A stretch of 64,000 bases of DNA from an uncultured Eubacterium sp. (GTDB lineage: Bacteria; Bacillota; Clostridia; Lachnospirales; Lachnospiraceae): NCBI RefSeq assembly GCF_934295145.1, contig NZ_CAKRAS010000007.1:6944-70943 (forward strand), written 5' to 3'. Every line of letters begins with the position of its first letter. Position 1 is the first letter of the stretch. Of this stretch, positions 30,108-39,114 are shown one piece after another. Under the pieces are notes generated by a model. It was not told where the DNA came from and did not search any database. It saw only the letters and a program-made list of their open reading frames with translations. A program made the translations under genes and the position numbers.

Positions 30108-30119
30108 TTGCCATTCCTC

Positions 30120-30233
30120 CTACTGATCTTTGTGTTTGTTCTTTTTGTCAGCAATTGTAAATATTGTTACAACGATTGCCGCATAAATGATCTGAATTCC
30201 AACTGCTTTCAATGCGATATCTATAAATAACAT
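30120..30233 (-). CDS. Tiny membrane protein A1 (37 aa) of symporter operon 1
   Basis: The ATG at 30233 follows GGGAGGAAAGAT. The 37-aa product MLFIDIALKAVGIQ... has one helix (about residues 4-27) and a Lys-rich cytoplasmic-type end (DKKNKHKDQ). It begins 20 bases after the symporter stop. Every symporter in the window has a similar short gene in this position. The function is not known; a small transporter subunit is the most economical guess. Confidence 0.75.
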   Translation of the reverse strand: MLFIDIALKAVGIQIIYAAIVVTIFTIADKKNKHKDQ

Positions 30234-30253
30234 ATCTTTCCTCCCATTCTGTC

Positions 30254-31768
30254 TTATGCGTCGCCTCTTGCTTTCTCTTCACAGTAGATTCGATATTCCT
30301 CAGAGTCATACCACTCTTTGCTCTTGAAGTAACCCGGTTTGCTGTCTTTTGATACAAGATTTCCGACTATAAGAACCAGAAGACTTGTTACAATGATCAC
30401 ATAACTTACATGGATATTCTCCAAATGTGCTTTCTCAAGAATGCTTGTTCCAAATGTCCAGAACGTTGCTACAATCCAACTGATAACAAAGGTAAGTACG
30501 CCGACTTTTGCATTTCGTTTCCACCACATACCAAAAATAAAGAGTAACGCTACCGGAATCATGAATGAATAGATCCATGTAAACATGACAACGATGGTCG
30601 GTAAGGTCTGAGCCATGATACAGCAGATCACTGCACCGATGGTGATGAACAGACGAATGTAATTTGCTTCCTGTTTCTCAGTCATATCTTTTTTATAGAA
30701 ACGTTTGATAAAGTCTACAGTGATCGCGGTAGACGGTCCCATCAGGAATCCACCGAAAGATGAAAGCAGTGCTGCAACAAATGCTGCAAACAGGATTGCA
30801 ATAAACCATGGTGGAATCAGGGATAATAACATCTGTGTTGTTACAAGTTTGTTATCAAAAGCAGCAAATTCAGGCATCTGACGTGCTGTCATTGCAAGAC
30901 AAATGGAAATTGCGCCGATAATTACGTTCATTGGTCCTACGAACCATGCGATTCTCTTTAATGCTTTTTCACTCTTTGCGGATGCTGCAGTCTGGATGGT
31001 CTGCTGTCCGGAAATATGAGCAAAGAACGGTGCGATCAGGATTGGAATACCTACATTCAGAAAGTGCTCTTTACCACCTGTAAATAACAGGAAGTTCGGA
31101 TATTCCGCTGGACGGGATGCATAATAATCTGCAACCGAACTAAAGTTGTGTCCCGGGAGTTTGGCGATTACGAAGATCAGGGCTCCAAACATACCTACAT
31201 AAAGAATAACTACATTAATGATATTTAACATGGCAACCTGCTTGGTTCCACCGAATACACAGTAACAATATCCAATGACTGCAGCTACCAGTACTGTAAT
31301 TTTTAACGGAATACCAGTCAGTGAATTGATGATAATTCCAAGTGCCTGTGTTTCAAAAGATGTAACAGCCCAGCATACTGCGATGTTGACTGCCGCAATC
31401 AGTACTGCCAGTTCTGAACAGTATAGTTTTGTTGCGATTTCACCGGTTGTTGTGATACGCATACGACGTGCCCAACGATAAATCGTGTAAGCACCCAGTG
31501 CCATTGCAAATCCATTTGCCATAACATGCCAGATCTGTGTAGCACCAAGACTTAAGGAACCTTCCCATGTACCGGTCAAATGTCCTGAGCCTAACAGTGT
31601 CAGACACATGGTCGTTCCGATTGCCCATGTACCAAGACTCCTTCCACCAAGAGCAAAGGACTCATCCTGGTTGCCTTTTTTCTTATTTTGTCTTGCCAGT
31701 AAAATCATTACCAGCGCGATTGTAATCACTTCATACAATACAACAAATACGATAACTCCTGTTTTCAT
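30254..31768 (-). CDS. Sodium:solute symporter (SSS family) 1
   Basis: The 504-aa protein has about 13 transmembrane segments and SSS-type motifs: GGRSLGTWAIGTTMCLTLLG near the start, LSGQQTIQTAASAKSEKALK-like loop after helix 8 and ALLSSFGGFLMGPSTAITVD for the sodium site region. Family members co-transport sodium with sugars, amino acids, carboxylates or polyols; the substrate is unknown. It starts next to the GutM-like gene stop and is followed by two tiny membrane proteins. Confidence 0.9.
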   Translation of the reverse strand: MKTGVIVFVVLYEVITIALVMILLARQNKKKGNQDESFALGGRSLGTWAIGTTMCLTLLGSGHLTGTWEGSLSLGATQIWHVMANGFAMALGAYTIYRWARRMRITTTGEIATKLYCSELAVLIAAVNIAVCWAVTSFETQALGIIINSLTGIPLKITVLVAAVIGYCYCVFGGTKQVAMLNIINVVILYVGMFGALIFVIAKLPGHNFSSVADYYASRPAEYPNFLLFTGGKEHFLNVGIPILIAPFFAHISGQQTIQTAASAKSEKALKRIAWFVGPMNVIIGAISICLAMTARQMPEFAAFDNKLVTTQMLLSLIPPWFIAILFAAFVAALLSSFGGFLMGPSTAITVDFIKRFYKKDMTEKQEANYIRLFITIGAVICCIMAQTLPTIVVMFTWIYSFMIPVALLFIFGMWWKRNAKVGVLTFVISWIVATFWTFGTSILEKAHLENIHVSYVIIVTSLLVLIVGNLVSKDSKPGYFKSKEWYDSEEYRIYCEEKARGDA

Positions 31769-31771
31769 ACG

Positions 31772-32140
31772 TTATTTTCTCCTTCTCATATACTGACGGA
31801 GCGCCATGGAACAGGCTTTCTGTTCCTGACCTTTCAAATTCCCCATATAGTCTGAAATTTTTTCCATCTTATAGCCATCGAGATGAAGGTCTTTCGACTT
31901 TGATTTCCGAAGCCATCCGCTTTTGATGCAATACGCTTTTGCAATCTTTCCGTTTCGCCAGACGGCTACCAGGGCATCTGTAGAAGAAAGGAAGAGAAGC
32001 CCCTTGGAACCACCAAAGAAGATATCACAGCCTTGCGGCATCTGCGCCCGAACTTTTTCCACAACTCTGGAATTTCCCATGGATGATATCCCATTTAATA
32101 TAAATAAAATGCCCAGTATCATAAATATTGTGGTAATCAT
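31772..32140 (-). CDS. GutM-like single-span protein 1
   Basis: The 122-aa protein has one N-terminal membrane segment (about residues 3-20) and a soluble domain with VRAQMPQGCDIFFGGSKGLL, AVWRNGKIAKAYCIKSGW and a C-terminal helix. The layout resembles GutM, the glucitol-operon activator, and the second copy at 55415-55849 shares it. The call is from pattern memory, not a search. It lies directly before symporter 1 (GGAGGG ribosome site). It may be a membrane-linked regulator or accessory protein of the transporter. Confidence 0.55.
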   Translation of the reverse strand: MITTIFMILGILFILNGISSMGNSRVVEKVRAQMPQGCDIFFGGSKGLLFLSSTDALVAVWRNGKIAKAYCIKSGWLRKSKSKDLHLDGYKMEKISDYMGNLKGQEQKACSMALRQYMRRRK

Positions 32141-32180
32141 TCAAAAGTCCCTCCATCTCTATATATACCAAAATTTTTCT

Positions 32181-33218
32181 CTAGCGAATATCCTCCCAAG
32201 GATATAAAATTACTTCAAATGCCGTTCCCTCTCTCATTGCTGCCAGACCTTCTGCGAAGTCTTCCAGCGGAAGTCTGTGTGTGATGAGGTGATCAAAGTT
32301 GATTGCACCGCTCTCCAGAACTTTTCCTACGGTCTGCAATGTGTAACAGCCAATGAAGCTTCCATAAATAGTAATACCCTGTCTGGTCCAGTCTGACTGA
32401 CAGACTTCCTGTCTCGCATTCTGATTTAATCCGAATAATAATACCTGACCTGCCGGTTTTACACATTTTACTGCATCATTGACCAGAACACCAACGGCAT
32501 CTACTACGATATCTGCGCCGCGACCATGCGTCTCTTTCTTTACCTCTGCTGCAAGATCCTCTTTCATCGGATTGATGATACGGTCTGCGCCACTCTTTAA
32601 CGCATACTCTGCTCTGAACTCTGACACTTCCGATACGAGAACTTTTCCCGCACCGCTCATTTTCAACAAGGTTGCAAAATACATTCCGATTGGTCCGCCG
32701 CCCAGGATCACTACGTTGTCACCCGGCATTACTTTCAGTTTCTTCACTGCGCCCATAACACAGTTTAACGGCTCCGCAAAAATCGCACGGTCCAACGGAA
32801 CATCCCTGTCAATTTTTACTGCAGATGATTCCGGAATCACAGCATACTGCGAAAATACACCGTCAATCTGTACGCCCATTGCCTTCACATTGGAGCATAC
32901 GTTGTAGTTGCCTTCCTGACAATCCGGACAAACGCCGCACTGTAAGTTATTGTCGCAGATGAGATGATCCCCTGCTTTAAAAGTTTTTACCCCTGAACCA
33001 ACTTCTAAAACTTCACCTACAAATTCATGTCCTAACACAATTCCAGGTGTAGCCTCATACTCAGGCGGATCTGCAAGAATATGTACATCCGTTCCACAAA
33101 TACTTGCAGCCAGCACTTTTACCAGCATCTGATCCTCTCTCTTGATTTCCGGTACCGGTCTGGTTGTGATTGAATATTTTCCCGGTCCTTCGTATACGAC
33201 AGCTTTCATTTCCATCAT
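32181..33218 (-). CDS. Zinc-dependent medium-chain alcohol/polyol dehydrogenase
   Basis: The 345-aa MDR enzyme has the catalytic zinc ligands Cys41 (AASICGTDVH) and His64/Glu65 (LGHEFVGEV). Four Cys of the structural zinc lie in CDNNLQCGVCPDCQEGNYNVC's region (near residues 88-106), and the NAD motif is VVILGGGPIGMY. The pattern fits sorbitol/threonine/butanediol dehydrogenases. It is the first gene of the sigma-54 operon. Start choice among MMEMKAV is open; all three Met are plausible behind GAGGAGG. Confidence 0.9.
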   Translation of the reverse strand: MMEMKAVVYEGPGKYSITTRPVPEIKREDQMLVKVLAASICGTDVHILADPPEYEATPGIVLGHEFVGEVLEVGSGVKTFKAGDHLICDNNLQCGVCPDCQEGNYNVCSNVKAMGVQIDGVFSQYAVIPESSAVKIDRDVPLDRAIFAEPLNCVMGAVKKLKVMPGDNVVILGGGPIGMYFATLLKMSGAGKVLVSEVSEFRAEYALKSGADRIINPMKEDLAAEVKKETHGRGADIVVDAVGVLVNDAVKCVKPAGQVLLFGLNQNARQEVCQSDWTRQGITIYGSFIGCYTLQTVGKVLESGAINFDHLITHRLPLEDFAEGLAAMREGTAFEVILYPWEDIR

Positions 33219-33255
33219 TACTACCTCCTCTGTTTATTTTATGTTTTACTATTAA

Positions 33256-33271
33256 AGCAATTCGTGTGCCA
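33256..33271 (-). promoter_or_regulatory. Sigma-54 promoter of the Zn-dehydrogenase/symporter operon
   Basis: Minus strand TGGCACACGAATTGCT has the full -24 (TGGCAC) and -12 (TTGCT) elements, about 38 bases before the first gene. Confidence 0.92.
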
Positions 33272-33347
33272 TTTTCTGCTTTACCAGATAAAATCCTGTT
33301 TTTTTCTGTTTTTTGTCTGAAATTTGTCTTTTTTCGCCTTGACCATC

Positions 33348-33417
33348 TGCCAAATTCGTGTCATAATTTTACAAGATAACTGCGTTCATGTCACATCATT
33401 GTCTTTTTTTTGGCACA
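33348..33417. promoter_or_regulatory. Likely activator sites between the operon and the AcoR-like gene
   Basis: TGCCAAATTCGTGTCA (33348-33363), TGTCACA (33389-33395) and TGGCACA (33411-33417) are variants of the TGnCACA box also seen before the M24 unit. The last overlaps the leader of the activator gene, suggesting feedback. Confidence 0.45.
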
Positions 33418-33428
33418 AGGAGGTTTTT

Positions 33429-35561
33429 ATGATTACATACACTGACGAATACGCAAATACGACCGGAAATTACTGGCAACAGTACATCGCAGACGGCACT
33501 CCGCTTCCTCAGACCCTGGATACACTCCGTCCCGAAATCCTTGCCTCCTGGAAAAGATCTATCGCTTATGGCATCGATCCACTCGTTCCAATCCATACTT
33601 CGCTCCCTGCAGAGCAGTTGCAGGTTCTTCTGGAACAGAATCACGATCTAATCCAGACTGCCCACGCACATATGGCGGGATTTTTTCCCTACATTAAAGG
33701 AACCAATTTTGCCATGGCACTTGCCAATGCAGACGGATATATCCTCGATCTGATCACGGATGACGGCAAAATCCGCAATCAGGCCACAAAAACCGGTCTG
33801 CGCATTGGCTGCCGCCGTTCCGAAAATGCTACGGGGACTTCCGGTATCGCCATGTGCCTTGCCATTGATGAACCATGTGAAGTATACGGCAAAGAACATT
33901 TTCTGGAATGCAATCAGGAATACGCCTGTTGCGCGGCTCCGCTGCATGACCAGAACGGTCTGCTCATCGGATGCCTGTCCCTAATCGGCCCCTGCAATCT
34001 TACCTCGGCACATTCCCTTGGCATGATCACAGCGGCCGCAGACGGCATTCAGAAAGAATTTTCCCTCCGGATTTACGCAAGACAGCTTGCCTCAGCAAAT
34101 AATAACCTGAACCTGATGCTGAATTCCCTCTCCAATGCAGTGCTCCTGATCGACCGCGCCGGAACGGTCATTCAGTATAACAAAAAAGCACTTGACATGT
34201 TTCAGCCGGGCAGAAGTCTCACCGGTCTGTCCCTGTATGAGCTGTTAGGCAGCCGTAAGATGACCGATACGATTATCCAGACAACCAAAAGCATCTACAA
34301 TCAGGAAGCAACCATCACAACCGTTTCCGGTAAATCACAGGCAATCCTGATCAACGTATCCTGTTGTGACTCCGAATCGCAGAATCTGATCCTGACTATC
34401 GACAAGCGTCAGAATATTTACAAACTAGTCAACAGTATCAGTCATTTTTCGGCAAAATACACTTTTGATACGATCATCGGCGACTCTCTGAGTATGAAAC
34501 AGGTAAAAAAATTAGGGGAACTGGCTGCAAAAAATGATTCCAATCTGCTAATCCTTGGAGAGTGCGGAACCGGTAAAGACCTGCTGGCTCAGGCGGTGCA
34601 CAACGCCAGCAACCGGGCAAACGGGCCGTTTCTTCCGATTAACTGCGCCGCCCTGCCAAAAAATCTGATTGAAAGTGAACTCTTCGGTTACGAGGGCGGT
34701 GCTTTCACCGGTGCGCAAAAAAACGGTGCCCCGGGTAAATTTGAACTTGCAGAAGACGGAACCATCTTCTTGGACGAAATCGGCGATATGCCATTGGAAT
34801 TGCAAACCACACTACTTCGTGTATTACAGAATAAAGAAATCATCCGTGTCGGTGGCAAGAAACCGATTCCGATCAACGTTCGTGTCATTGCCGCTACAAA
34901 CTCCAACCTGGAAGAAGCAGTACAAAATAAACAATTCCGAAGTGACCTCTATTACCGTTTAAATGTACTCTCCATCACGATTCCTCCACTGCGCTACCGT
35001 AAAGAAGACATCTCTCCATTGATTGATCACTTTACGAAATCGCATACTTCCGGCGAACTGGATCTGAATTTTTTTACACCGGAAGACCGACAGTTGATGC
35101 TGAACTACAACTGGCCGGGAAACGTCCGGGAACTGGAAAATATGGTAGAACGGGTGATCTGTTCCTCAGCGGACGGAACGATCTCTTCCAGTCAGATTTT
35201 AAAACTGTTTCTGCATGTGGATCATCAGATCTCCACAGAGCCTTCTGATTATTCCGACCCCGATCTGATAAACGACTACTACACAGCACCTCAGGCTGTT
35301 CCTGATTCTGCAGTTGCAATATCACCATTTACTGCTTCTTCCATGCATAAGCCTGAGACATCTGCCGCTCCAGTTGATGCCACTGCGGAATCCACCCTGC
35401 CGCTTTCCCCGGCCAAGGAATGTGCCATGATCATTCAAGTATTACGGGAAGAACATGGACATATTCCGAGCGTCTCTGAACGGCTTCATATTCCGCGCCG
35501 AACGCTATACCGCAAAATCAAAAAATACAATATCGATCTGACTACATTCCGTGTCTGGTAA
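33429..35561 (+). CDS. AcoR-like sigma-54-dependent activator 1
   Basis: The ATG at 33429 is placed by AAGGAGG; upstream in-frame sequence has no such site. The 710-aa protein has an AcoR-type N-terminal GAF region (about residues 60-215), a PAS domain (about 225-335), an AAA+ domain with Walker A GECGTGKD (about 377) and an intact GAFTGA (424-429), and a Fis-type HTH at the end (HIPSVSERLHIPRRTLYRKI). It should activate the two sigma-54 promoters at 33256 and 27789, which carry related upstream boxes. The inducer is unknown. Confidence 0.93.
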   Translation: MITYTDEYANTTGNYWQQYIADGTPLPQTLDTLRPEILASWKRSIAYGIDPLVPIHTSLPAEQLQVLLEQNHDLIQTAHAHMAGFFPYIKGTNFAMALANADGYILDLITDDGKIRNQATKTGLRIGCRRSENATGTSGIAMCLAIDEPCEVYGKEHFLECNQEYACCAAPLHDQNGLLIGCLSLIGPCNLTSAHSLGMITAAADGIQKEFSLRIYARQLASANNNLNLMLNSLSNAVLLIDRAGTVIQYNKKALDMFQPGRSLTGLSLYELLGSRKMTDTIIQTTKSIYNQEATITTVSGKSQAILINVSCCDSESQNLILTIDKRQNIYKLVNSISHFSAKYTFDTIIGDSLSMKQVKKLGELAAKNDSNLLILGECGTGKDLLAQAVHNASNRANGPFLPINCAALPKNLIESELFGYEGGAFTGAQKNGAPGKFELAEDGTIFLDEIGDMPLELQTTLLRVLQNKEIIRVGGKKPIPINVRVIAATNSNLEEAVQNKQFRSDLYYRLNVLSITIPPLRYRKEDISPLIDHFTKSHTSGELDLNFFTPEDRQLMLNYNWPGNVRELENMVERVICSSADGTISSSQILKLFLHVDHQISTEPSDYSDPDLINDYYTAPQAVPDSAVAISPFTASSMHKPETSAAPVDATAESTLPLSPAKECAMIIQVLREEHGHIPSVSERLHIPRRTLYRKIKKYNIDLTTFRVW

Positions 35562-35582
35562 AATCACCATATTTCAGGCAAA

Positions 35583-35635
35583 ATAATATAAGAAAACGGA
35601 CTGTCCGCAATGGACACCCCGTTTTCTTATATTAT
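35583..35635. terminator. Bidirectional terminator between converging regulators
   Basis: Arms of 17 nt (35583-35599 and 35619-35635) are fully complementary; the loop contains an inner GTCC/GGAC hairpin. T-rich ends serve both directions. Confidence 0.85.
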
Positions 35636-35666
35636 CTTAATCTTACTTATACCATTTCTGTTATTA

Positions 35667-36728
35667 TCACTCTCTTATTACCAGTTTCGGAGTAAAATCA
35701 AAAGATACATCCAATGAAGGATCTTTTATTTTCTCCAGCAGACGCATCGCCGCATATTCCCCAAATTTTTCTTTTGGATGAGCAACAGAAGTAAACCCCT
35801 GCTCTTTTGCAATATCAGAATCATCAAAACCGCAAATTTCAATGTTCTGATTAAAAACACTGTGCAGCTTCAGATATCTTCTCAAATGCAATGCTGCCAT
35901 ATCATCCTGACAGATCACCGCCGTACAGGTGGATAATGCTGTAAATAACCTCACATTCAAGGGATCCGTAAAGGTTGCCAGCAGATCATCACTGTTATAC
36001 CAAAATATATTCTCGTCCCTTATTTCAATCCCGGCTTTCTGATACGCCTTTACAAAACCAAGATAGCGCTTTGTTCCGGTCTGTTCATCCAGCTTACAAA
36101 TGATCACAATATTTCTGTGTCCCTTTTTCAACAGATATTCTGTCAATTTAAATCCTGCTTCTTCATCCCCTGTCGTAATGGCAGATATCGGAAGCGTTGG
36201 AATCTTGGCATGCAGCAATATCGCCGGTTTAGTATTTGCAATCTGCTGATACAAATCATAATTGAGCTGCGGCAACGCTGCTTTGGCAGGTTCAATGATC
36301 AATCCAGCAAAATCACCGTACAAAAAATCTTCCAGAGCAGTTCGTTCCTGTGAGATCCGGTTGTTTGTAAACTGTAAGACTGCTGTATAACCACATTTAT
36401 CCAGCGCATTATTAATTCCCTGTACAATCGCCGGGAAAATATAATTATCAATATTATTCATCAGCACGCCTATCCGTTTAGAATTGGCATTTTCCGGTGA
36501 TACGATCGGATACCCCGATGTGTGCACATAGGTGCCGCTTCCTTTTACCTTATAAACCATATTTTCTTTTTCCAGCACTGCGATTCCTTTTCTTACAGTA
36601 TCCCGACTGACTCCAAAGTGTTCCGCCAGTTCTGTCTCTGTGGGAATACGATCACCATCTTTGTAGACGCCCGCAATAATCTGCTCTCTCAGCCATACTG
36701 CAAGATCACTGTATTTAAAACGTATCAT
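35667..36728 (-). CDS. AraR-like regulator (GntR winged helix plus LacI-type sensor)
   Basis: The 353-aa protein has a GntR HTH (DGDRIPTETELAEHFGVSRD and TVRKGIAVLEKENMV, residues about 22-57) fused to a periplasmic-binding-like domain (IGVLMNNIDNYIFPAIVQGI, ICGFDDSDIAKEQGFTSVAH). AraR of Bacillus has this fusion and is released by arabinose; here the effector is unknown. It is divergent from the Old-Yellow-Enzyme gene, whose promoter has repeated TTGTAT boxes. It probably represses that gene and itself. Confidence 0.9.
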   Translation of the reverse strand: MIRFKYSDLAVWLREQIIAGVYKDGDRIPTETELAEHFGVSRDTVRKGIAVLEKENMVYKVKGSGTYVHTSGYPIVSPENANSKRIGVLMNNIDNYIFPAIVQGINNALDKCGYTAVLQFTNNRISQERTALEDFLYGDFAGLIIEPAKAALPQLNYDLYQQIANTKPAILLHAKIPTLPISAITTGDEEAGFKLTEYLLKKGHRNIVIICKLDEQTGTKRYLGFVKAYQKAGIEIRDENIFWYNSDDLLATFTDPLNVRLFTALSTCTAVICQDDMAALHLRRYLKLHSVFNQNIEICGFDDSDIAKEQGFTSVAHPKEKFGEYAAMRLLEKIKDPSLDVSFDFTPKLVIRE

Positions 36729-36814
36729 ATTTTATCCTTTCTTTTCATTAATTTCACCATTCTTATTAGTTCTATCATATAGCATTTAGTCTTACTATAC
36801 AACTACTTTTTCAA

Positions 36815-36930
36815 ATTTGTATGATTATTTTGAACTTTTTTCCCACAAATTTTATGTTAGAAGTCACCAAACATTGAGTTGTATGCATTTATTTGTATAC
36901 TTATCTATTGTTTTTACGAAATTTGTATGG
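36815..36930. promoter_or_regulatory. Four TTGTATG-type boxes (AraR-like operator region)
   Basis: ATTTGTATG (36815-36823), GTTGTATGC (36878-36886), ATTTGTATAC (36891-36900) and ATTTGTATGG (36921-36930) recur between the divergent genes. The last lies in the promoter spacer. They resemble half-sites of AraR operators (ATTTGTACGTACAAAT). Confidence 0.5.
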
Positions 36931-36936
36931 TAATAT
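36908..36936 (+). promoter_or_regulatory. Promoter of the Old-Yellow-Enzyme gene
   Basis: TTGTTT (36908-36913), 17 bp, TAATAT (36931-36936); a leader of about 70 bases ends with GGGAGG before the ATG at 37015. Confidence 0.65.
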
Positions 36937-37014
36937 GACTGCATTAAACAGGTGACTTGCAAAACTAACGATATATTTACAAGTCTAAATCAAAAAGGGA
37001 GGTATATACAAATT

Positions 37015-38946
37015 ATGGCAACATTAAAAATGATGTCCACACCGCTTACATTAGGACCGGTTACCATCAAAAACCGGTTTATCGTTTCTCCGATGGTCAT
37101 GAACTGCTGTAACGAAGATGGTACAGCGACCGAAAAGTTCATCGCATATCATGAAGAAAAGGCAAAAGGCGGATGGGGACTGATCGTTACAGAAGATTAT
37201 GCTGTCGACCCGACCGGAAGAACATATCAATATGTTCCGGGATTATGGGCAGATTATCAGATTGCGTCACACAGACAACTTACGGACCGCGTACATGCTG
37301 CCGGTGCCAAAATCTACGCACAGATCTATCATGGTGGACGCCAGACTGAAGAATGGATCACAGGATGTCAGGTATGGGCTCCGTCTCCGATTCCATGTCC
37401 GGTAAAAAAAGCACTTCCGCATGAAATGACAACGCAGGAAGTTGACGACATGATTGAAAAATTCGGTGATGCTGCACTGCGTGCCAAAGAGGCTGGTTTT
37501 GACGGTGTACAGATCCATGGTGCCCATGGATATCTCGTCTGTGAATTTGCTTCCGCTTATTCCAACAAACGTACGGACAAATATGGCGGAAACCTTGTAA
37601 ACCGCATGCGTTTCCCGGTGGAAATCATTAAAAATATCCGTAAAAAATGCGGTGACGATTTTGCGATTGATTATAAAATCTCCGGAGAAGAATGTACCGA
37701 CGGTGGCACAAACATCGAAGATACCAAAGCTATGGCAATTATGTTGGAAGAAGCCGGCATCAATTCCCTGAATGTATCTGTGGCCGTTTACGAAACCTGG
37801 TATATGCAGGTTCCACCTGCTGTCATGGGACATGGATGGCTAACCCACTACGCTGAGGAAATCCGTAAAGTCGTTGATATTCCGGTTACAACGGTTGGAC
37901 GTATCAATGATCCACTGGTAGCAGAAAGTATTATCCGCAGTGGAAAGGCTGATGCCTGTTATATGGGACGTGCCTCTCTGGCCGATCCTCATATGCCAAA
38001 CAAAGCATTGTGTGGACATTTTGAAGATATTATCACCTGTATCGCCTGTCTTCAGGGCTGTACAGAGAAAATTGACAGCGGTTTTCATGGTAGCTGTACC
38101 TTAAATCCACGTACTGTTATGGAAGATGAGCTGCAAATCACCCCAGCTGAGACAAAGAAAAATATCTATGTGGCCGGCGGCGGTCCTTCCGGTGCAGAAG
38201 CAGCCATTGTACTGGCACAGCGCGGACATACCGTTACGATATTTGAAAAATCTGATCATCTTGGCGGCATGTATAAGACAGCTGCAGTTCCACCTTGGAA
38301 AGGTGAGATTTCTGCTTTTGTTGTATGGCAGCGTACTCAGTTGGAAAAGCTTGGCGTAACCATCCTCTATAATACGGAACTGACACCGGAAATTGTTGCT
38401 GCAGATAAGCCGGATACGGTAGTTGTCGCAACCGGAAGTCATCCGTTTGTTCCACCGTTTCCTGGCAAAGATCAGGATTTCGTCGTAAGTGCTGTTGATC
38501 TTCTGGAAGGCAGACTTCAGGTAAACGGTTCAGCAGCGGTCATCGGTGGCGGTCTGGTTGGCGGTGAGACAGCCAATTTCCTTGCTACCCATGGCAACCC
38601 GGTAACCATCATCGAGATGCTTCCCGAGATTGTTGCAGAGGAACCTGGTAATATGAAGCGTTTCCTGATGAAATCCTTTGCAGAGCATGGTGTTGATATT
38701 CATGAAAGTACCGCTGTACAAACCATCAACGAAGATCATACCATTACTGTAAAATTTGGCGGTAATGAGCAGATTCTCGGACCGTTTGACTATGTAATTA
38801 CCGCTGTCGGCATGCGTGCCAATACCGAATTAAAAGATACGCTAGAATCTCTCGTTTCTGAGGTTGTATACGTCGGAGACGCATTAAAACCGGGCAATGC
38901 ACTAGATGCCATCAAAGAAGGTTATACCGCAGCATTGACAATATAA
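37015..38946 (+). CDS. NADH:flavin oxidoreductase of the 2,4-dienoyl-CoA reductase type
   Basis: Start 37015 follows AAGGGAGG, giving 643 aa. Residues 1 to about 360 form an Old-Yellow-Enzyme FMN barrel (LGPVTIKNRFIVSPMVMNCC, GVQIHGAHGYLVCEFASAYS). Cys342, Cys345, Cys349 and Cys361 have the exact spacing of the [4Fe-4S] site in bacterial dienoyl-CoA reductase. The C-terminal half binds FAD/NAD (VAGGGPSGAEAAIVLAQRGH; AVIGGGLVGGETANFLATHG). Such enzymes reduce activated C=C bonds; relatives include BaiCD/BaiH of gut bile-acid metabolism and enoate reductases. It is single-gene, probably induced through the AraR-like regulator. The substrate cannot be read. Confidence 0.9.
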   Translation: MATLKMMSTPLTLGPVTIKNRFIVSPMVMNCCNEDGTATEKFIAYHEEKAKGGWGLIVTEDYAVDPTGRTYQYVPGLWADYQIASHRQLTDRVHAAGAKIYAQIYHGGRQTEEWITGCQVWAPSPIPCPVKKALPHEMTTQEVDDMIEKFGDAALRAKEAGFDGVQIHGAHGYLVCEFASAYSNKRTDKYGGNLVNRMRFPVEIIKNIRKKCGDDFAIDYKISGEECTDGGTNIEDTKAMAIMLEEAGINSLNVSVAVYETWYMQVPPAVMGHGWLTHYAEEIRKVVDIPVTTVGRINDPLVAESIIRSGKADACYMGRASLADPHMPNKALCGHFEDIITCIACLQGCTEKIDSGFHGSCTLNPRTVMEDELQITPAETKKNIYVAGGGPSGAEAAIVLAQRGHTVTIFEKSDHLGGMYKTAAVPPWKGEISAFVVWQRTQLEKLGVTILYNTELTPEIVAADKPDTVVVATGSHPFVPPFPGKDQDFVVSAVDLLEGRLQVNGSAAVIGGGLVGGETANFLATHGNPVTIIEMLPEIVAEEPGNMKRFLMKSFAEHGVDIHESTAVQTINEDHTITVKFGGNEQILGPFDYVITAVGMRANTELKDTLESLVSEVVYVGDALKPGNALDAIKEGYTAALTI

Positions 38947-38950
38947 TACA

Positions 38951-39032
38951 GTTCAAGTCGAACGCACGTGAGACTTGGTACGTGATTCTGATCAGCGAAA
39001 GCTGACATATTCTTCTCCAAATCACTGCACAT
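38951..39032. repeat. Dispersed structured repeat, family B copy 2
   Basis: This differs from 13407-13488 at 5 of 82 positions. The mismatches fall mostly in the distal outer stem, while the inner hairpin GTCAGC/GCTGAC and ATATTCTTCT are kept apart from one stem-edge change. It lies between the reductase stop and its terminator. Confidence 0.8.
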
Positions 39033-39036
39033 TCAA

Positions 39037-39074
39037 AGCCCGGTCAGAATATTTTCTGATCGGGCTGTTTTTTA
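39037..39074 (+). terminator. Intrinsic terminator of the reductase gene
   Basis: AGCCCGGTCAGAA (39037-39049) pairs with TTCTGATCGGGCT (39054-39066), one G-T pair, followed by GTTTTTTA. Confidence 0.9.
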
Positions 39075-39114
39075 TTCCTGTTATTCTACTCTTTTATCAA
39101 TTTCCGCCATATAC

